Assembly (NCBI GenBank): GCA_947459525.1
Contig: CANHDW010000008.1
Location: forward strand, 1-39,406
Reading direction: 5' to 3'
Length of the DNA stretch: 39,406 nucleotides
Source of the DNA: Candidatus Caenarcanales bacterium
GTDB taxonomy: Bacteria > Cyanobacteriota > Vampirovibrionia > LMEP-6097
In this document: in pieces, positions 8,525 to 17,344 of the stretch
Layout of the letters: each line of letters begins with the position of its first letter
How positions within the stretch are numbered: position 1 is the first letter of the stretch
The notes under the pieces: generated by a model
Database searches by the model: none
What the model was told of the DNA's origin: nothing
Seen by the model: only the letters and a program-made list of their open reading frames with translations
Position numbers and translations under genes: made by a program

Positions 8525-10045
8525 TCAGTGTCTGTGAGAGGTTTTCAATAAAGCTGAATTTAATCTTTCGATAATTTTCTCTTTACCTAAAAGTACTGCA
8601 ATAAACCCTAGCTCAGGCCCACTAGTTTTAGCACTAATGGCTACACGAATTGGGAAAAACAGTTTCTTACCTTTCATGTTTAATTTCTCACCAATAGAAT
8701 TAATACCATTTTTAATTGAGTTTTGATCAGTAAAATCTAGAGAACCACTTCCGATAAGAGATATAAATTCTAGAATAACTTCTTTACCTTCATCGATGAT
8801 CTTAACTAGTTCACTGTCATCAAGTTTAAAATCTTCAAAAAAATAGTTAATGTGTTCATCTATTTGTTCGAATTTGTCAAGACTTTCTTTAATAGATTCA
8901 ATTATTAATTGGATTTGAGATGGGTTGAATAGAGAGTTATTCTCTAAATCGAATCTTGAAAATCTCGAAACATAAGTTAATATTTCTTGGTAGTTTAGTT
9001 TACTTATGTAGTCACGGTTGTACCAATTTAATTTTTGAATATCATAGATAGCTGGGCTTTTACTAACGCTAGCTATCTGAAAATCTTCAGCAGCTTCAGC
9101 GATGGTAAATATTTCACCATACTTAGCTGAATTATAACTAGTACCTAAAAGGTAATTAACTAATGCCTTAGCTAAATAGCCTTGAGTTTTATAAGTGTTA
9201 ACCGAAGCGATATCACCATGCTTACGTTTGGAAAGTTTCTGTTTATCCTTCGTGAAAATTAAAGGTAGGTGCCCGAACTCGGGAATCGGAAAACCTAAAG
9301 CTTCATAAATAGCGATCTGTTTGGCGGTATTACTTATATGATCTTCTCCTCTCAGAATGTGTGAAATCTGCATTTCATAATCATCTATCACTACTGCAAA
9401 ATTATAGAGAACCTGCCCTGTAGATTTCTGAATAACTGGGTCTCCGCCAAGGTCTTTAGTATTAATGGATACTTCACCTCTGATTAAATCCAGCCAAGTG
9501 ATAATGTGATCTTCACCTAGATTAAGTCTTACTACATAGGGTTTACCTTCTCCAATTAATTTTTCTGCATCATCTTTGGAAATAGCTCTTGAGCGATTAT
9601 CATATTTTTCTATCTCTTTACGAGCTTTCTGAGCTTCACGCATAGCCTCTAATTCTTCTACTGTCGCAAAACATCTATAAGCTTTACCTTCATTAATTAA
9701 TCTTTCTATATAACTGCTATGCACGGCTTCTCTGAGGGATTGTCTGACTATCCCATCTTCACCTAAACCTACGAGAGTTTCTGGGGCGTGTGTTCGTTCG
9801 GCTACGTGCCCTTCTGGCGTATCCCAAGAGATATTTAACCATTTAAACCCTTCTAATATTTCTTGAGTAAACTGTTCTTCGCTTCTTTGTCTATCAGTAT
9901 CTTCTAGTCTAAAGAAAAACTCACCTTGGTGTTTTTTAGCGAAAAGTACATTATAGAGAGCTGTTCTGACGGTACCTAAGTGAAGGTTACCTGTTGGGCT
10001 AGGTGCTATTCTGGTTTTCACTTTAGTAAAGGCATTTGAATGCAT
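8525..10045 (-). CDS. gltX: Glutamate--tRNA ligase
   Basis: RIAPSPTGNLHLGTVRTAL, LEDTDRQRS, KLSKRKHGD motifs. Confidence 0.94.
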   Translation of the reverse strand: MHSNAFTKVKTRIAPSPTGNLHLGTVRTALYNVLFAKKHQGEFFFRLEDTDRQRSEEQFTQEILEGFKWLNISWDTPEGHVAERTHAPETLVGLGEDGIVRQSLREAVHSSYIERLINEGKAYRCFATVEELEAMREAQKARKEIEKYDNRSRAISKDDAEKLIGEGKPYVVRLNLGEDHIITWLDLIRGEVSINTKDLGGDPVIQKSTGQVLYNFAVVIDDYEMQISHILRGEDHISNTAKQIAIYEALGFPIPEFGHLPLIFTKDKQKLSKRKHGDIASVNTYKTQGYLAKALVNYLLGTSYNSAKYGEIFTIAEAAEDFQIASVSKSPAIYDIQKLNWYNRDYISKLNYQEILTYVSRFSRFDLENNSLFNPSQIQLIIESIKESLDKFEQIDEHINYFFEDFKLDDSELVKIIDEGKEVILEFISLIGSGSLDFTDQNSIKNGINSIGEKLNMKGKKLFFPIRVAISAKTSGPELGFIAVLLGKEKIIERLNSALLKTSHRH

Positions 10046-10083
10046 AATCTCTGGGTTACATTCTAGCGTGAACTAATAGATAA

Positions 10084-11592
10084 TTAATGAGTTCTTAATG
10101 ATTTCTGAATTAGGGTATTGTTTATATATTTTGAATTAGCTTTAGGAAAATCACTGCGAAAATGACAGCCTCTACTTTCTTCACGCTTAAGAGCAGATTC
10201 GAAGGCTAATTCTGCGACTACTCTTGCTTTACTCGCTTCAGTGCAGTGTTTTAGATCATTCAAGCAGCTTTTTAATTCACCTGCATTTCTTTCTATACCA
10301 AGGCCTTTGGCCATAATGTTTTGAATGTTTTTCAGGTTTTCTTGTTCAGCATTGATTTCACAATAGCTTAGCGCAGCATTTATGTCTTCGCAGGGTTCCC
10401 CTGGCTTATTAGATTGAGTGAATTCGGTACCTAGAATGGAATTGGCTAAAAATTCAGGCATTACTATGCATTCAAGTAATGAATTACTCGCTAGTCGATT
10501 AGCTCCATGTAAGCCAGTATAGGCACATTCGCCAATAGCATAAAGGCCTTTTACATTAGTTCTGCCATGCATATCAGTCTTGATGCCTCCGATACAGTAG
10601 TGGGCTGCTGGCCGTACGGGTAGAAGATCTTCGCTAAGATCATAACCACTTATTTCACAGTGATGGTAGATATTCGGGAATTTTTCTTCTAAATCTTTTT
10701 TAGACCAGCAAGTCATGTCTAAATATACATAATCAGCTTCAGTCTTTTTCATTTCTTCGGCTATTGCCCTACTGACTATATCTCTTGTTGCAAGTTCAGC
10801 TTTAATGTCATAGGCTTCCATAAAGCTCTGTTTAAAGATGTTTTTAAGTACAGCCCCAGCTCCTCTTACGACTTCTGAAATTAAAAATGGCTTAGAGCCA
10901 TTAAAGAAAACAGTCGGATGGAACTGTATAAACTCTAAGTTCTCCAGGGCTGCTCCGGCAGAGTAAGCTAGCGCAAGACCATCTCCGGTTAAAATACGAG
11001 GTGTAGTGTGATCTTTATATAGAGAGGCAAAGCCACCAGTGGCTAAAATGGTTTGAGCTGCGTTTATGTCGAAAAGTTCTCCGGAAATAGTCTTTAGCCT
11101 AGCGCCGACTACTTCATCACCGTTTTTTAAAAGTGAAATAGCTTCAGTTCCTTGGGAAATCGCTATATTAAGATTACAAGAGACATTATCTAATAAAGGC
11201 TTTAATAACGCTCTGCCAGTAGCATCAGCTACATGTAAAACCCTTTTAAAGCTGTGAGATCCTTCTAAATAGAAATCTTTATCGAATTTAACTCCTAAAC
11301 CAATAAATTCTTCTACTCGCTCCCAAGCATTGCTTAGAACAGCTTCCACTATTTTAGAATCACACAGACCTTTTCCAGCACTTAAAGTGTCTTGAATATG
11401 ACTTTCAAGTTTATCTTCTGGATTCCATGGACTAACTACAGCTACGCCACCTTGTGCATATTTACTAGAACCCTCTGTTACTGCTTCTTTTGAGCATACA
11501 AAAACTGTCTGCCCTGCTTGTGCAAGCTTCCTTGCAAGATTAAGCCCTGCAATACCTGAACCGATGATTAGTGCATCGAAATAAGCTGACAT
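10084..11592 (-). CDS. nadB: L-aspartate oxidase
   Basis: GSGIAGLNLA FAD motif, SKYAQGGVA, HPAAHYCIGGIKTD-type region, GANRLASNSLLE. Confidence 0.92.
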   Translation of the reverse strand: MSAYFDALIIGSGIAGLNLARKLAQAGQTVFVCSKEAVTEGSSKYAQGGVAVVSPWNPEDKLESHIQDTLSAGKGLCDSKIVEAVLSNAWERVEEFIGLGVKFDKDFYLEGSHSFKRVLHVADATGRALLKPLLDNVSCNLNIAISQGTEAISLLKNGDEVVGARLKTISGELFDINAAQTILATGGFASLYKDHTTPRILTGDGLALAYSAGAALENLEFIQFHPTVFFNGSKPFLISEVVRGAGAVLKNIFKQSFMEAYDIKAELATRDIVSRAIAEEMKKTEADYVYLDMTCWSKKDLEEKFPNIYHHCEISGYDLSEDLLPVRPAAHYCIGGIKTDMHGRTNVKGLYAIGECAYTGLHGANRLASNSLLECIVMPEFLANSILGTEFTQSNKPGEPCEDINAALSYCEINAEQENLKNIQNIMAKGLGIERNAGELKSCLNDLKHCTEASKARVVAELAFESALKREESRGCHFRSDFPKANSKYINNTLIQKSLRTH

Positions 11593-11700
11593 GATATATT
11601 ATTACTATTTTACAATACGCTAGTGACTTAAACGTTTTTTTATTTAATAGTGAAGATTTTATGTTTTTAAAGCGTTAATTGATGATTCATGAAGAAAGCT

Positions 11701-12891
11701 TTAGCTTCTACCGAATTCCAATAAAGCCTTCGCTAATATTCGAGCAGTTTTAGTTTGAAAGCTTTTTTTGCAAAGTAAGTCTGATTCTAGTGGATGGATA
11801 AGATATCCAAGCTCGATTAAAACACTTAGGGTGTCAGGGTTTTCTCTAAGTACGTGAAGGTTTTGTTTATAAATTCCGGCGAAATCTTGTTTAGATGAGG
11901 CTTTAAGTTTAAGAGAGATAAAATTAGCGAGATCGAAACTATGCTCATGAAAATAATGACAGGAAAACCCACTCTCTTTATTTGGATCCCTAGCGTCTGG
12001 TAGGGCATTATGATGCAAGGAAATAAATAAACCACATTTATTTTTTTTGGAGATTTTTATGCGTTCACTTAAACTCAGCTCAGCATCATTATCTCTGGTA
12101 AGTATAGTTTTTATACCTCTTTGATTTAATTCACTTGCAAGTTTTATTGCTAGGCTTAAATTTAAATCTTTTTCAAATATGCCTTTCGGGGAGATAGCTC
12201 CAAATTGAGAACCGCCGTGGCCAGGATCTATGCAAACTAAAAGATTCCTAAGAGATACTTCCTTAAAGGTGAATGAGATATTAAGTACTTGATTCTTGAA
12301 TTTAATTTTATGATTTATTACGGGCTTTTGAAATTTAATATCGAAGATAGTATCTGAGATTTTTTCTATTTTTATTTCAGGATTTAAATCTGAATAGTGA
12401 ATCCAATCTAAATCTTGTTCGATGATACCTAAATCCAATTTATAGTGGTAAGCATTAATTTTTTCTAGTGTGTAGTCTGGGAGTGAATTTAATGGAATGG
12501 ATATATCACTATTACTTACTAAAATGCTCCGTAGAATATTTTTCGAACTTGCGAGTTTGTTAATAGCTCCTTGAGTAGAGGGTTTTATAGTTTTATGATT
12601 CTTGTATTCTGAATTTGCTGTGTTGAAGGCTTGGTAAGGACGAGCATAAGCTATAGGGTTTGGATTGTTATTAGCATTAGGAATAGCATAAATAGTACGA
12701 GTAAAGGATTTTCCGTCGATATTGATTTGTATTTTATTTTCACCAAGCTTAAGTTGGATTAATTTACAGAAATTACCATTCCGCTCAAGCCTAATATTAG
12801 AATCATTTATTAGGCAAGATGAGTTAGCAGAGCCAAGTACGAAAATTCTCTTGCTATCAGTTTCATGTCCTTCTGGAGGATAGACTAGCAT
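11701..12891 (-). CDS. N-acetylmuramoyl-L-alanine amidase (Amidase_3) with N-terminal extension
   Basis: CIDPGHGGSQFGA, TRDND, SLHHNA, LIELGYL motifs. Confidence 0.85.
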   Translation of the reverse strand: MLVYPPEGHETDSKRIFVLGSANSSCLINDSNIRLERNGNFCKLIQLKLGENKIQINIDGKSFTRTIYAIPNANNNPNPIAYARPYQAFNTANSEYKNHKTIKPSTQGAINKLASSKNILRSILVSNSDISIPLNSLPDYTLEKINAYHYKLDLGIIEQDLDWIHYSDLNPEIKIEKISDTIFDIKFQKPVINHKIKFKNQVLNISFTFKEVSLRNLLVCIDPGHGGSQFGAISPKGIFEKDLNLSLAIKLASELNQRGIKTILTRDNDAELSLSERIKISKKNKCGLFISLHHNALPDARDPNKESGFSCHYFHEHSFDLANFISLKLKASSKQDFAGIYKQNLHVLRENPDTLSVLIELGYLIHPLESDLLCKKSFQTKTARILAKALLEFGRS

Positions 12892-12906
12892 TTGCAGGCT
12901 AAGTAT

Positions 12907-13746
12907 TTAAAGCCTGAAAGCTCCCCATTTGAATTTCTTAGCAGTCTCGTCATCGTCAGCACTATTACCATAAGTGCTTTCTGAATTGGCACTTGCGGAC
13001 GGGGAATTACCCATCCCTTTTAAAACACTATTGATATCGTTGATTGAGCTATGACCGTTAGCTTGAGCAGTCTGTCTAACAAGCTGTTCGATAAGAGCGT
13101 TTTTGTAACTAGCTTCTCTTTCTCTGAGTTCAAGCTGCTCTTTGAGTTCTTGAATGATTTTTTGGTCTTCCCTGAGGCTTCTTTCAGCTGTCTGTTTTTC
13201 GATTAAATTTTCTTGTTGAAGTTGCTTAATTTTGTGATTATATTCAACAAGCTCAGCCTTCATATCATTACAAAGCTGCTCAGTAGTCTCTTTCCAAGTC
13301 ATTAAATCTTTTATTTTCCTGAGTAAAGCTTCTTTCTCATTTTGCAAAGAATCGGATTTATCTTGAAAGTCTTGCTTAGTGTGATCGAAATCTCTTTTGA
13401 ATTTAGATAGCTCTAATTCAGACAGTTTCAAAGCTTCACGCACTGAATCAAGGTCAGAGCCGAGTTGGCGATTTTGTGCTTTCTGTGTTTTTAGTTCTAG
13501 TTTAAGTTCTTCATAGTGATTTTCCACATGTTGATATTTAACTCTTAACGTCTCACTCTCATTGGCTTTGATAACATAGCCATCCATTAAGGCACTAAAT
13601 TCTGGAGAAACTTTATGTTCCTGTTTTTCCGCTAAAACTTTAAGCTCCGATTTAATATCCCCCAAAAGGCTTGAGAATATTTCTTTACTTTCTTGGGCTT
13701 CATTGGATAAATAAAGCTGGCTGGTGTTGTGATCTTCAAGAGTCAT
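12907..13746 (-). CDS. Coiled-coil protein of unknown function
   Basis: Long charged heptad-like sequence over most of the protein. Confidence 0.7.
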   Translation of the reverse strand: MTLEDHNTSQLYLSNEAQESKEIFSSLLGDIKSELKVLAEKQEHKVSPEFSALMDGYVIKANESETLRVKYQHVENHYEELKLELKTQKAQNRQLGSDLDSVREALKLSELELSKFKRDFDHTKQDFQDKSDSLQNEKEALLRKIKDLMTWKETTEQLCNDMKAELVEYNHKIKQLQQENLIEKQTAERSLREDQKIIQELKEQLELREREASYKNALIEQLVRQTAQANGHSSINDINSVLKGMGNSPSASANSESTYGNSADDDETAKKFKWGAFRL

Positions 13747-13754
13747 ACTCAGAA

Positions 13755-13783
13755 ATTTTAATTGATCTCTTAATATTTAGCAA
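13755..13783 (-). promoter_or_regulatory. Putative promoter of the coiled-coil gene
   Basis: TTGCTA-17 nt-TAAAAT, 8 nt before ATG at 13746. Confidence 0.4.
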
Positions 13784-13821
13784 GAAAACTACTAGCTTAA
13801 ATTTGTTAAGATTCTGAAATA

Positions 13822-14145
13822 GTGAAAATTGGTGATGATTTTGATGACTTAAGCGGTTTTTCTGGCCTCTTTTCTTCTTCTTATGAAGACACGACTAGAT
13901 TTATTACAGAGCTTAAAGATGATCCAAGCTTTGCAAAACATTCAAGAAATATTGAGTTTCTTGAAATTTCAGTTAAGAATTTACAGTTTGAAAATGAGAA
14001 GAATCACAATCGCATAAAAGATCTTGAGCTAGAGTTGGATCAGCTTTATAAAGAAGCAGAAGCTTCTATAAACTTAAATAAAAAGCTTTTACAGCAGGTC
14101 GAGAAATATAAATCTTTAGCCAAGAACTTCCTTAATGAAAAATAA
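13822..14145 (+). CDS. Small coiled-coil protein
   Basis: GTG start; FENEKNHNRIKDLELELDQLYKEAEASINLNKKLLQQVEKYK. Confidence 0.6.
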   Translation: MKIGDDFDDLSGFSGLFSSSYEDTTRFITELKDDPSFAKHSRNIEFLEISVKNLQFENEKNHNRIKDLELELDQLYKEAEASINLNKKLLQQVEKYKSLAKNFLNEK

Positions 14146-14190
14146 AACTAATTGAGTTTAGTATATTTGCGTGTTAAAATCTAAAGTCCT

Positions 14191-14403
14191 ATGAAGCAAA
14201 ACATACACCCAGAGACCCATGTTATCGTTGCTACTTGTACCTGTGGTGCTGAGTTTTTAGTGGAGTCTACTGAACCATCTCTAAGAGTTGAAGTTTGTAG
14301 TAACTGTCACCCTTTTTACGCAGGTACTAATAAGATTATAGATGCTGCCGGTAGAATAGATACATTTACTAAGAAATACGCAAAGAAAAAAGTCGCTCAA
14401 TAG
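14191..14403 (+). CDS. rpmE: 50S ribosomal protein L31 (cysteine-containing form)
   Basis: MKQNIHPETHVIVATCTCGAEF...EVCSNCHPFYAG; CxC and CxxC. Confidence 0.93.
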   Translation: MKQNIHPETHVIVATCTCGAEFLVESTEPSLRVEVCSNCHPFYAGTNKIIDAAGRIDTFTKKYAKKKVAQ

Positions 14404-14483
14404 TTTTTCTTGATTTATTTATAATCTGGTGGTTTTTTCTTAACTTAACCTTTATTTTCTTTTGATACCTTTAAGCCTAAGGT

Positions 14484-14527
14484 GAGATTGTTTTTAAACG
14501 CAGAAATTGCAGTTTGAAAACAGTCTC
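14484..14527. repeat. Hairpin element copy D (minimal form)
   Basis: GAGATTGTTTTTAAAC / GTTTGAAAACAGTCTC (16 bp, two G-U) with loop GCAGAAATTGCA. Confidence 0.8.
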
Positions 14528-14542
14528 AAGAGCTGTTTTCTT

Positions 14543-14917
14543 ATGGTTTATGTCAACAATTCTACTATAAATCAATATCAAGGAATTCCTTCTGATTCGG
14601 AGTCTGGCGAGTTCGGATTTATAAATATTGAGGATTTTAGAGAAGACTTATCTCCAGAGCAGAGGGACAGATTAATTAATTTTTTTAGTGAAGCTGTTCG
14701 TAGTGAAAATAAAGATGAGGCGTTGGCTAGGCGCAGTGAGTTAAAAGCTCTAAGGGATATGAGTAAGTTTAAGCGAGATGTGTCCTTAAACGCTATGCTT
14801 ACTTCTGCTGGATATGATTCCATAAGGCATTCTCAGAATTACGAGGAAAGTTCGACGGCATATTTGGCTTTTGATAATTTAATTTCTGATCTAGAAAGTG
14901 TATTAGGATCTAAGTAA
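14543..14917 (+). CDS. Hypothetical protein
   Basis: Track ORF starts at TTG inside hairpin D; ATG 14543 is more likely (MVYVNNSTINQYQGIPSDSE...). Confidence 0.5.
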   Translation: MVYVNNSTINQYQGIPSDSESGEFGFINIEDFREDLSPEQRDRLINFFSEAVRSENKDEALARRSELKALRDMSKFKRDVSLNAMLTSAGYDSIRHSQNYEESSTAYLAFDNLISDLESVLGSK

Positions 14918-15016
14918 TTTTTAAAAATTTTAGTATTGAGATAATCATGCTTTTCGTGAAGTGAAGATTTGTTAGTGCTGGATTGATATGAAATGCTAGA
15001 ATCAGCTTGCTAGCGG

Positions 15017-15982
15017 ATGTCTAACAGTCTTGATAATCAGATAAATATAATAGTTTCAGAATTACCTGCAGCTGTTAGGCTTGATGTTTATTTAGCGGGG
15101 CTGGAATCTCTCAATTTAACTAGATCCTTTATTGGGACTTTGATTGAGGGTGGGGAAATTTTACTGAACGCTAAGTCTGTAAAGGCTTCTCATAAAGTTA
15201 AGAACAGCGATGCGATATCTATCAATCTGCCACCGCCAAGGATTTTAGATATATTGCCAGAGGCTATTCCTTTGGATATTATCTTTGAAGATGAGTATCT
15301 TTTAGTTTTAAATAAGCAGGCTGGTTTAGTGGTGCATCCCTCTGCTAATACTGTGAATGGTACTTTAGTAAATGCTCTTTTGTATCACTGTAAGGATAGT
15401 CTATCCCAAATTAATGGTGTTTTAAGACCTGGTATAGTACACCGTCTTGATAAAGATACCACTGGCTTGATGCTTGCTTGTAAAAATGATTTAGCCCACA
15501 GGCGCTTAGCAGAACAGATTAAGAGTCGGGAAGTAGAAAGATATTATCAGGCTTTAGTTTTAGGAAACTTAAAAGAAACTAGCGGCTCAGTGATTAAACC
15601 TATTGGGCGTGATCCTAACGATAGAAAACGCATGCGTACTTTTGAAACGCTAGAACACGCTAGGTATGCGAAAACTAACTGGCAGCTATTAAAAAGATAT
15701 AGATATAAAGCTTCCCAAGATCCTTTTACACTGCTTGAATGTAAGTTAGATACAGGTAGAACTCATCAAATTCGTGTTCATATGAATTATATAAAACATC
15801 CCATTATCGGTGATGCTGTTTACGGTATAGAGAAAAATAAACTAAAAGCATATAGACCGCTTTTGCATTCATATAAGTTAGAGTTTACTCATCCTATTAC
15901 AGAGGAAAGACTTAAATTCGAAATAGATCTGCCTGAAGATTTTAAAATTTCACTGAGTTTTCTTGAAGAAAATCTACACTAA
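15017..15982 (+). CDS. rluD: RluA/RluD family 23S rRNA pseudouridine synthase
   Basis: GIVHRLDKDTTGLMLACK and S4-like N-terminus. Confidence 0.9.
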   Translation: MSNSLDNQINIIVSELPAAVRLDVYLAGLESLNLTRSFIGTLIEGGEILLNAKSVKASHKVKNSDAISINLPPPRILDILPEAIPLDIIFEDEYLLVLNKQAGLVVHPSANTVNGTLVNALLYHCKDSLSQINGVLRPGIVHRLDKDTTGLMLACKNDLAHRRLAEQIKSREVERYYQALVLGNLKETSGSVIKPIGRDPNDRKRMRTFETLEHARYAKTNWQLLKRYRYKASQDPFTLLECKLDTGRTHQIRVHMNYIKHPIIGDAVYGIEKNKLKAYRPLLHSYKLEFTHPITEERLKFEIDLPEDFKISLSFLEENLH

Positions 15983-16024
15983 TAGCAAGCTTAGAAATAA
16001 ACATCCAAAACGCAGCTCTATGAT

Positions 16025-16138
16025 GGGCGTGTAGCCGAGCGAACAAGTTCAAGACTGAGGAGGGACGAATGACCGCAGTGTACTCGAAGTACATGAGGAT
16101 CATGTACTTCGCAGAAATTGGAGTTCCGCTACTCGCCC
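16025..16138. repeat. Hairpin element copy E, with nested second hairpin
   Basis: GGGCGTGTAGC / GCTACTCGCCC outer stem; CAAGTTCAAG and CGCAGAAATTGGAGTT shared with other copies; inner palindrome CGAAGTACATGA-GGA-TCATGTACTTCG at 16085-16111. Confidence 0.75.
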
Positions 16139-16143
16139 CTTGA

Positions 16144-16725
16144 TTATTTTTGGGCTTCAGCAGCACTCTCAGTTATAGCTCCTCTTTTCGCTACAACTTT
16201 AACAATAATTTCACCGCTAGGATCTAAAAGTTCTAATTTATCACCTAAATTTAGATCACCAAAATTGATCATATCCGCAGGTTTTTTTAAAACAGAAATA
16301 TCTACTTCGAAATCCTCTGGAATGTCTCTTGGTAAGCATCTAACGTTCATTTCAGTGAACTGAGTTACTATGTCACAGCCCATTTTAGCTGCTGGTGAAT
16401 CACCGACAAATCTTAAGGCTACTTTCGTATTAAGCTTATTACCACTCTTAACTTTATAAAATTCAATATTTAAGATTTCGCCAGTGACGAAATCTTTCTG
16501 TATATTACGAATTAGAGTTTCATATAAAGTTTCATCATCTTTAAGTTCGATTAAATGTTTATAGTCTTTAAAACTTACTTTTTTAAAATCCTTACCGTTT
16601 ACTTGGATGTCAATAGCACTCTCTAATTCTGGCCCGTAAATCGTAGCTGGAATTAAGCCTTCTCTCCTAAGAGCTCTTGGTTTACTATTTTCTTTACGCT
16701 TTTCAATTTTAAGTTCTGTAGCCAT
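16144..16725 (-). CDS. rplY: 50S ribosomal protein L25/general stress protein Ctc
   Basis: MATELKIEKRKENSKPRALRREGLIPATIYG; two-domain TL5/CTC architecture. Start at 16725 preferred over 16758. Confidence 0.88.
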   Translation of the reverse strand: MATELKIEKRKENSKPRALRREGLIPATIYGPELESAIDIQVNGKDFKKVSFKDYKHLIELKDDETLYETLIRNIQKDFVTGEILNIEFYKVKSGNKLNTKVALRFVGDSPAAKMGCDIVTQFTEMNVRCLPRDIPEDFEVDISVLKKPADMINFGDLNLGDKLELLDPSGEIIVKVVAKRGAITESAAEAQK

Positions 16726-16813
16726 GTCTTGATTTCCTGAACTTATAGATAATAGCAAAATATAGTCTGTTTTATCTAGTAAATTTTAGTTAGTTTGGGG
16801 GATATTTTAAGTG

Positions 16814-17326
16814 ATGGTCTTGAATGCGCTGAGCTCTACCAATACGGGAAATGATTTAGGCATTAGGGCTGGCCTTGGTAATTTAGCGGATAAATTAGTT
16901 ACCCCTAGTAATTCTAAAGTTAATGCTAAATCTGTTAATACTGAGTTAATTAACAATACCCAACAAGTGAATTTTGAAGGATTTATTGCTCATCAATTAA
17001 ATGCAGATAAATTAAAAAATTTAAAAACTGATGATTTTAGAAATCAGCTTGCTGACATTAAAAAATTAGGCGGGGCGGTAAAAAAATATTTCACACCAGG
17101 AGTTATGACTGATTATCTGACAGCTGTACATTCTTTTCTAACAGATATTAAGGATAAGGCTTATGAAGGGGAAAATTCGGAAGATGGTTTTTTTGAAAGA
17201 ATTAAAATCGTAGATGAAGAATTGGATCAAATAGCGAAAGATTATTTTAAAGATCAATCAGGCGAGCTAAAGGTTGCAGCATCTTTGGATTTAGTTGAGG
17301 GTATGCTGGTTGATTTGATAGCATAG
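16814..17326 (+). CDS. YaaR/DUF327-like helical protein
   Basis: FRNQLADIKKLGGAVKKYFTPGVMTDYLTAVHSFLTDI...RIKIVDEELDQIA...LVEGMLVDLIA resembles the YaaR pattern. Confidence 0.45.
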   Translation: MVLNALSSTNTGNDLGIRAGLGNLADKLVTPSNSKVNAKSVNTELINNTQQVNFEGFIAHQLNADKLKNLKTDDFRNQLADIKKLGGAVKKYFTPGVMTDYLTAVHSFLTDIKDKAYEGENSEDGFFERIKIVDEELDQIAKDYFKDQSGELKVAASLDLVEGMLVDLIA

Positions 17327-17338
17327 TCAGCTTATAAT
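17310..17338 (+). promoter_or_regulatory. Putative promoter of putA
   Basis: TTGATT-17 nt-TATAAT, 6 nt before GTG at 17345. Confidence 0.5.
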
Positions 17339-17344
17339 ACAGTT

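Noticed and set aside
11826-12035. 69-aa minus-strand ORF inside the amidase gene
   Set aside because: Out-of-frame within a well-supported Amidase_3 coding region.
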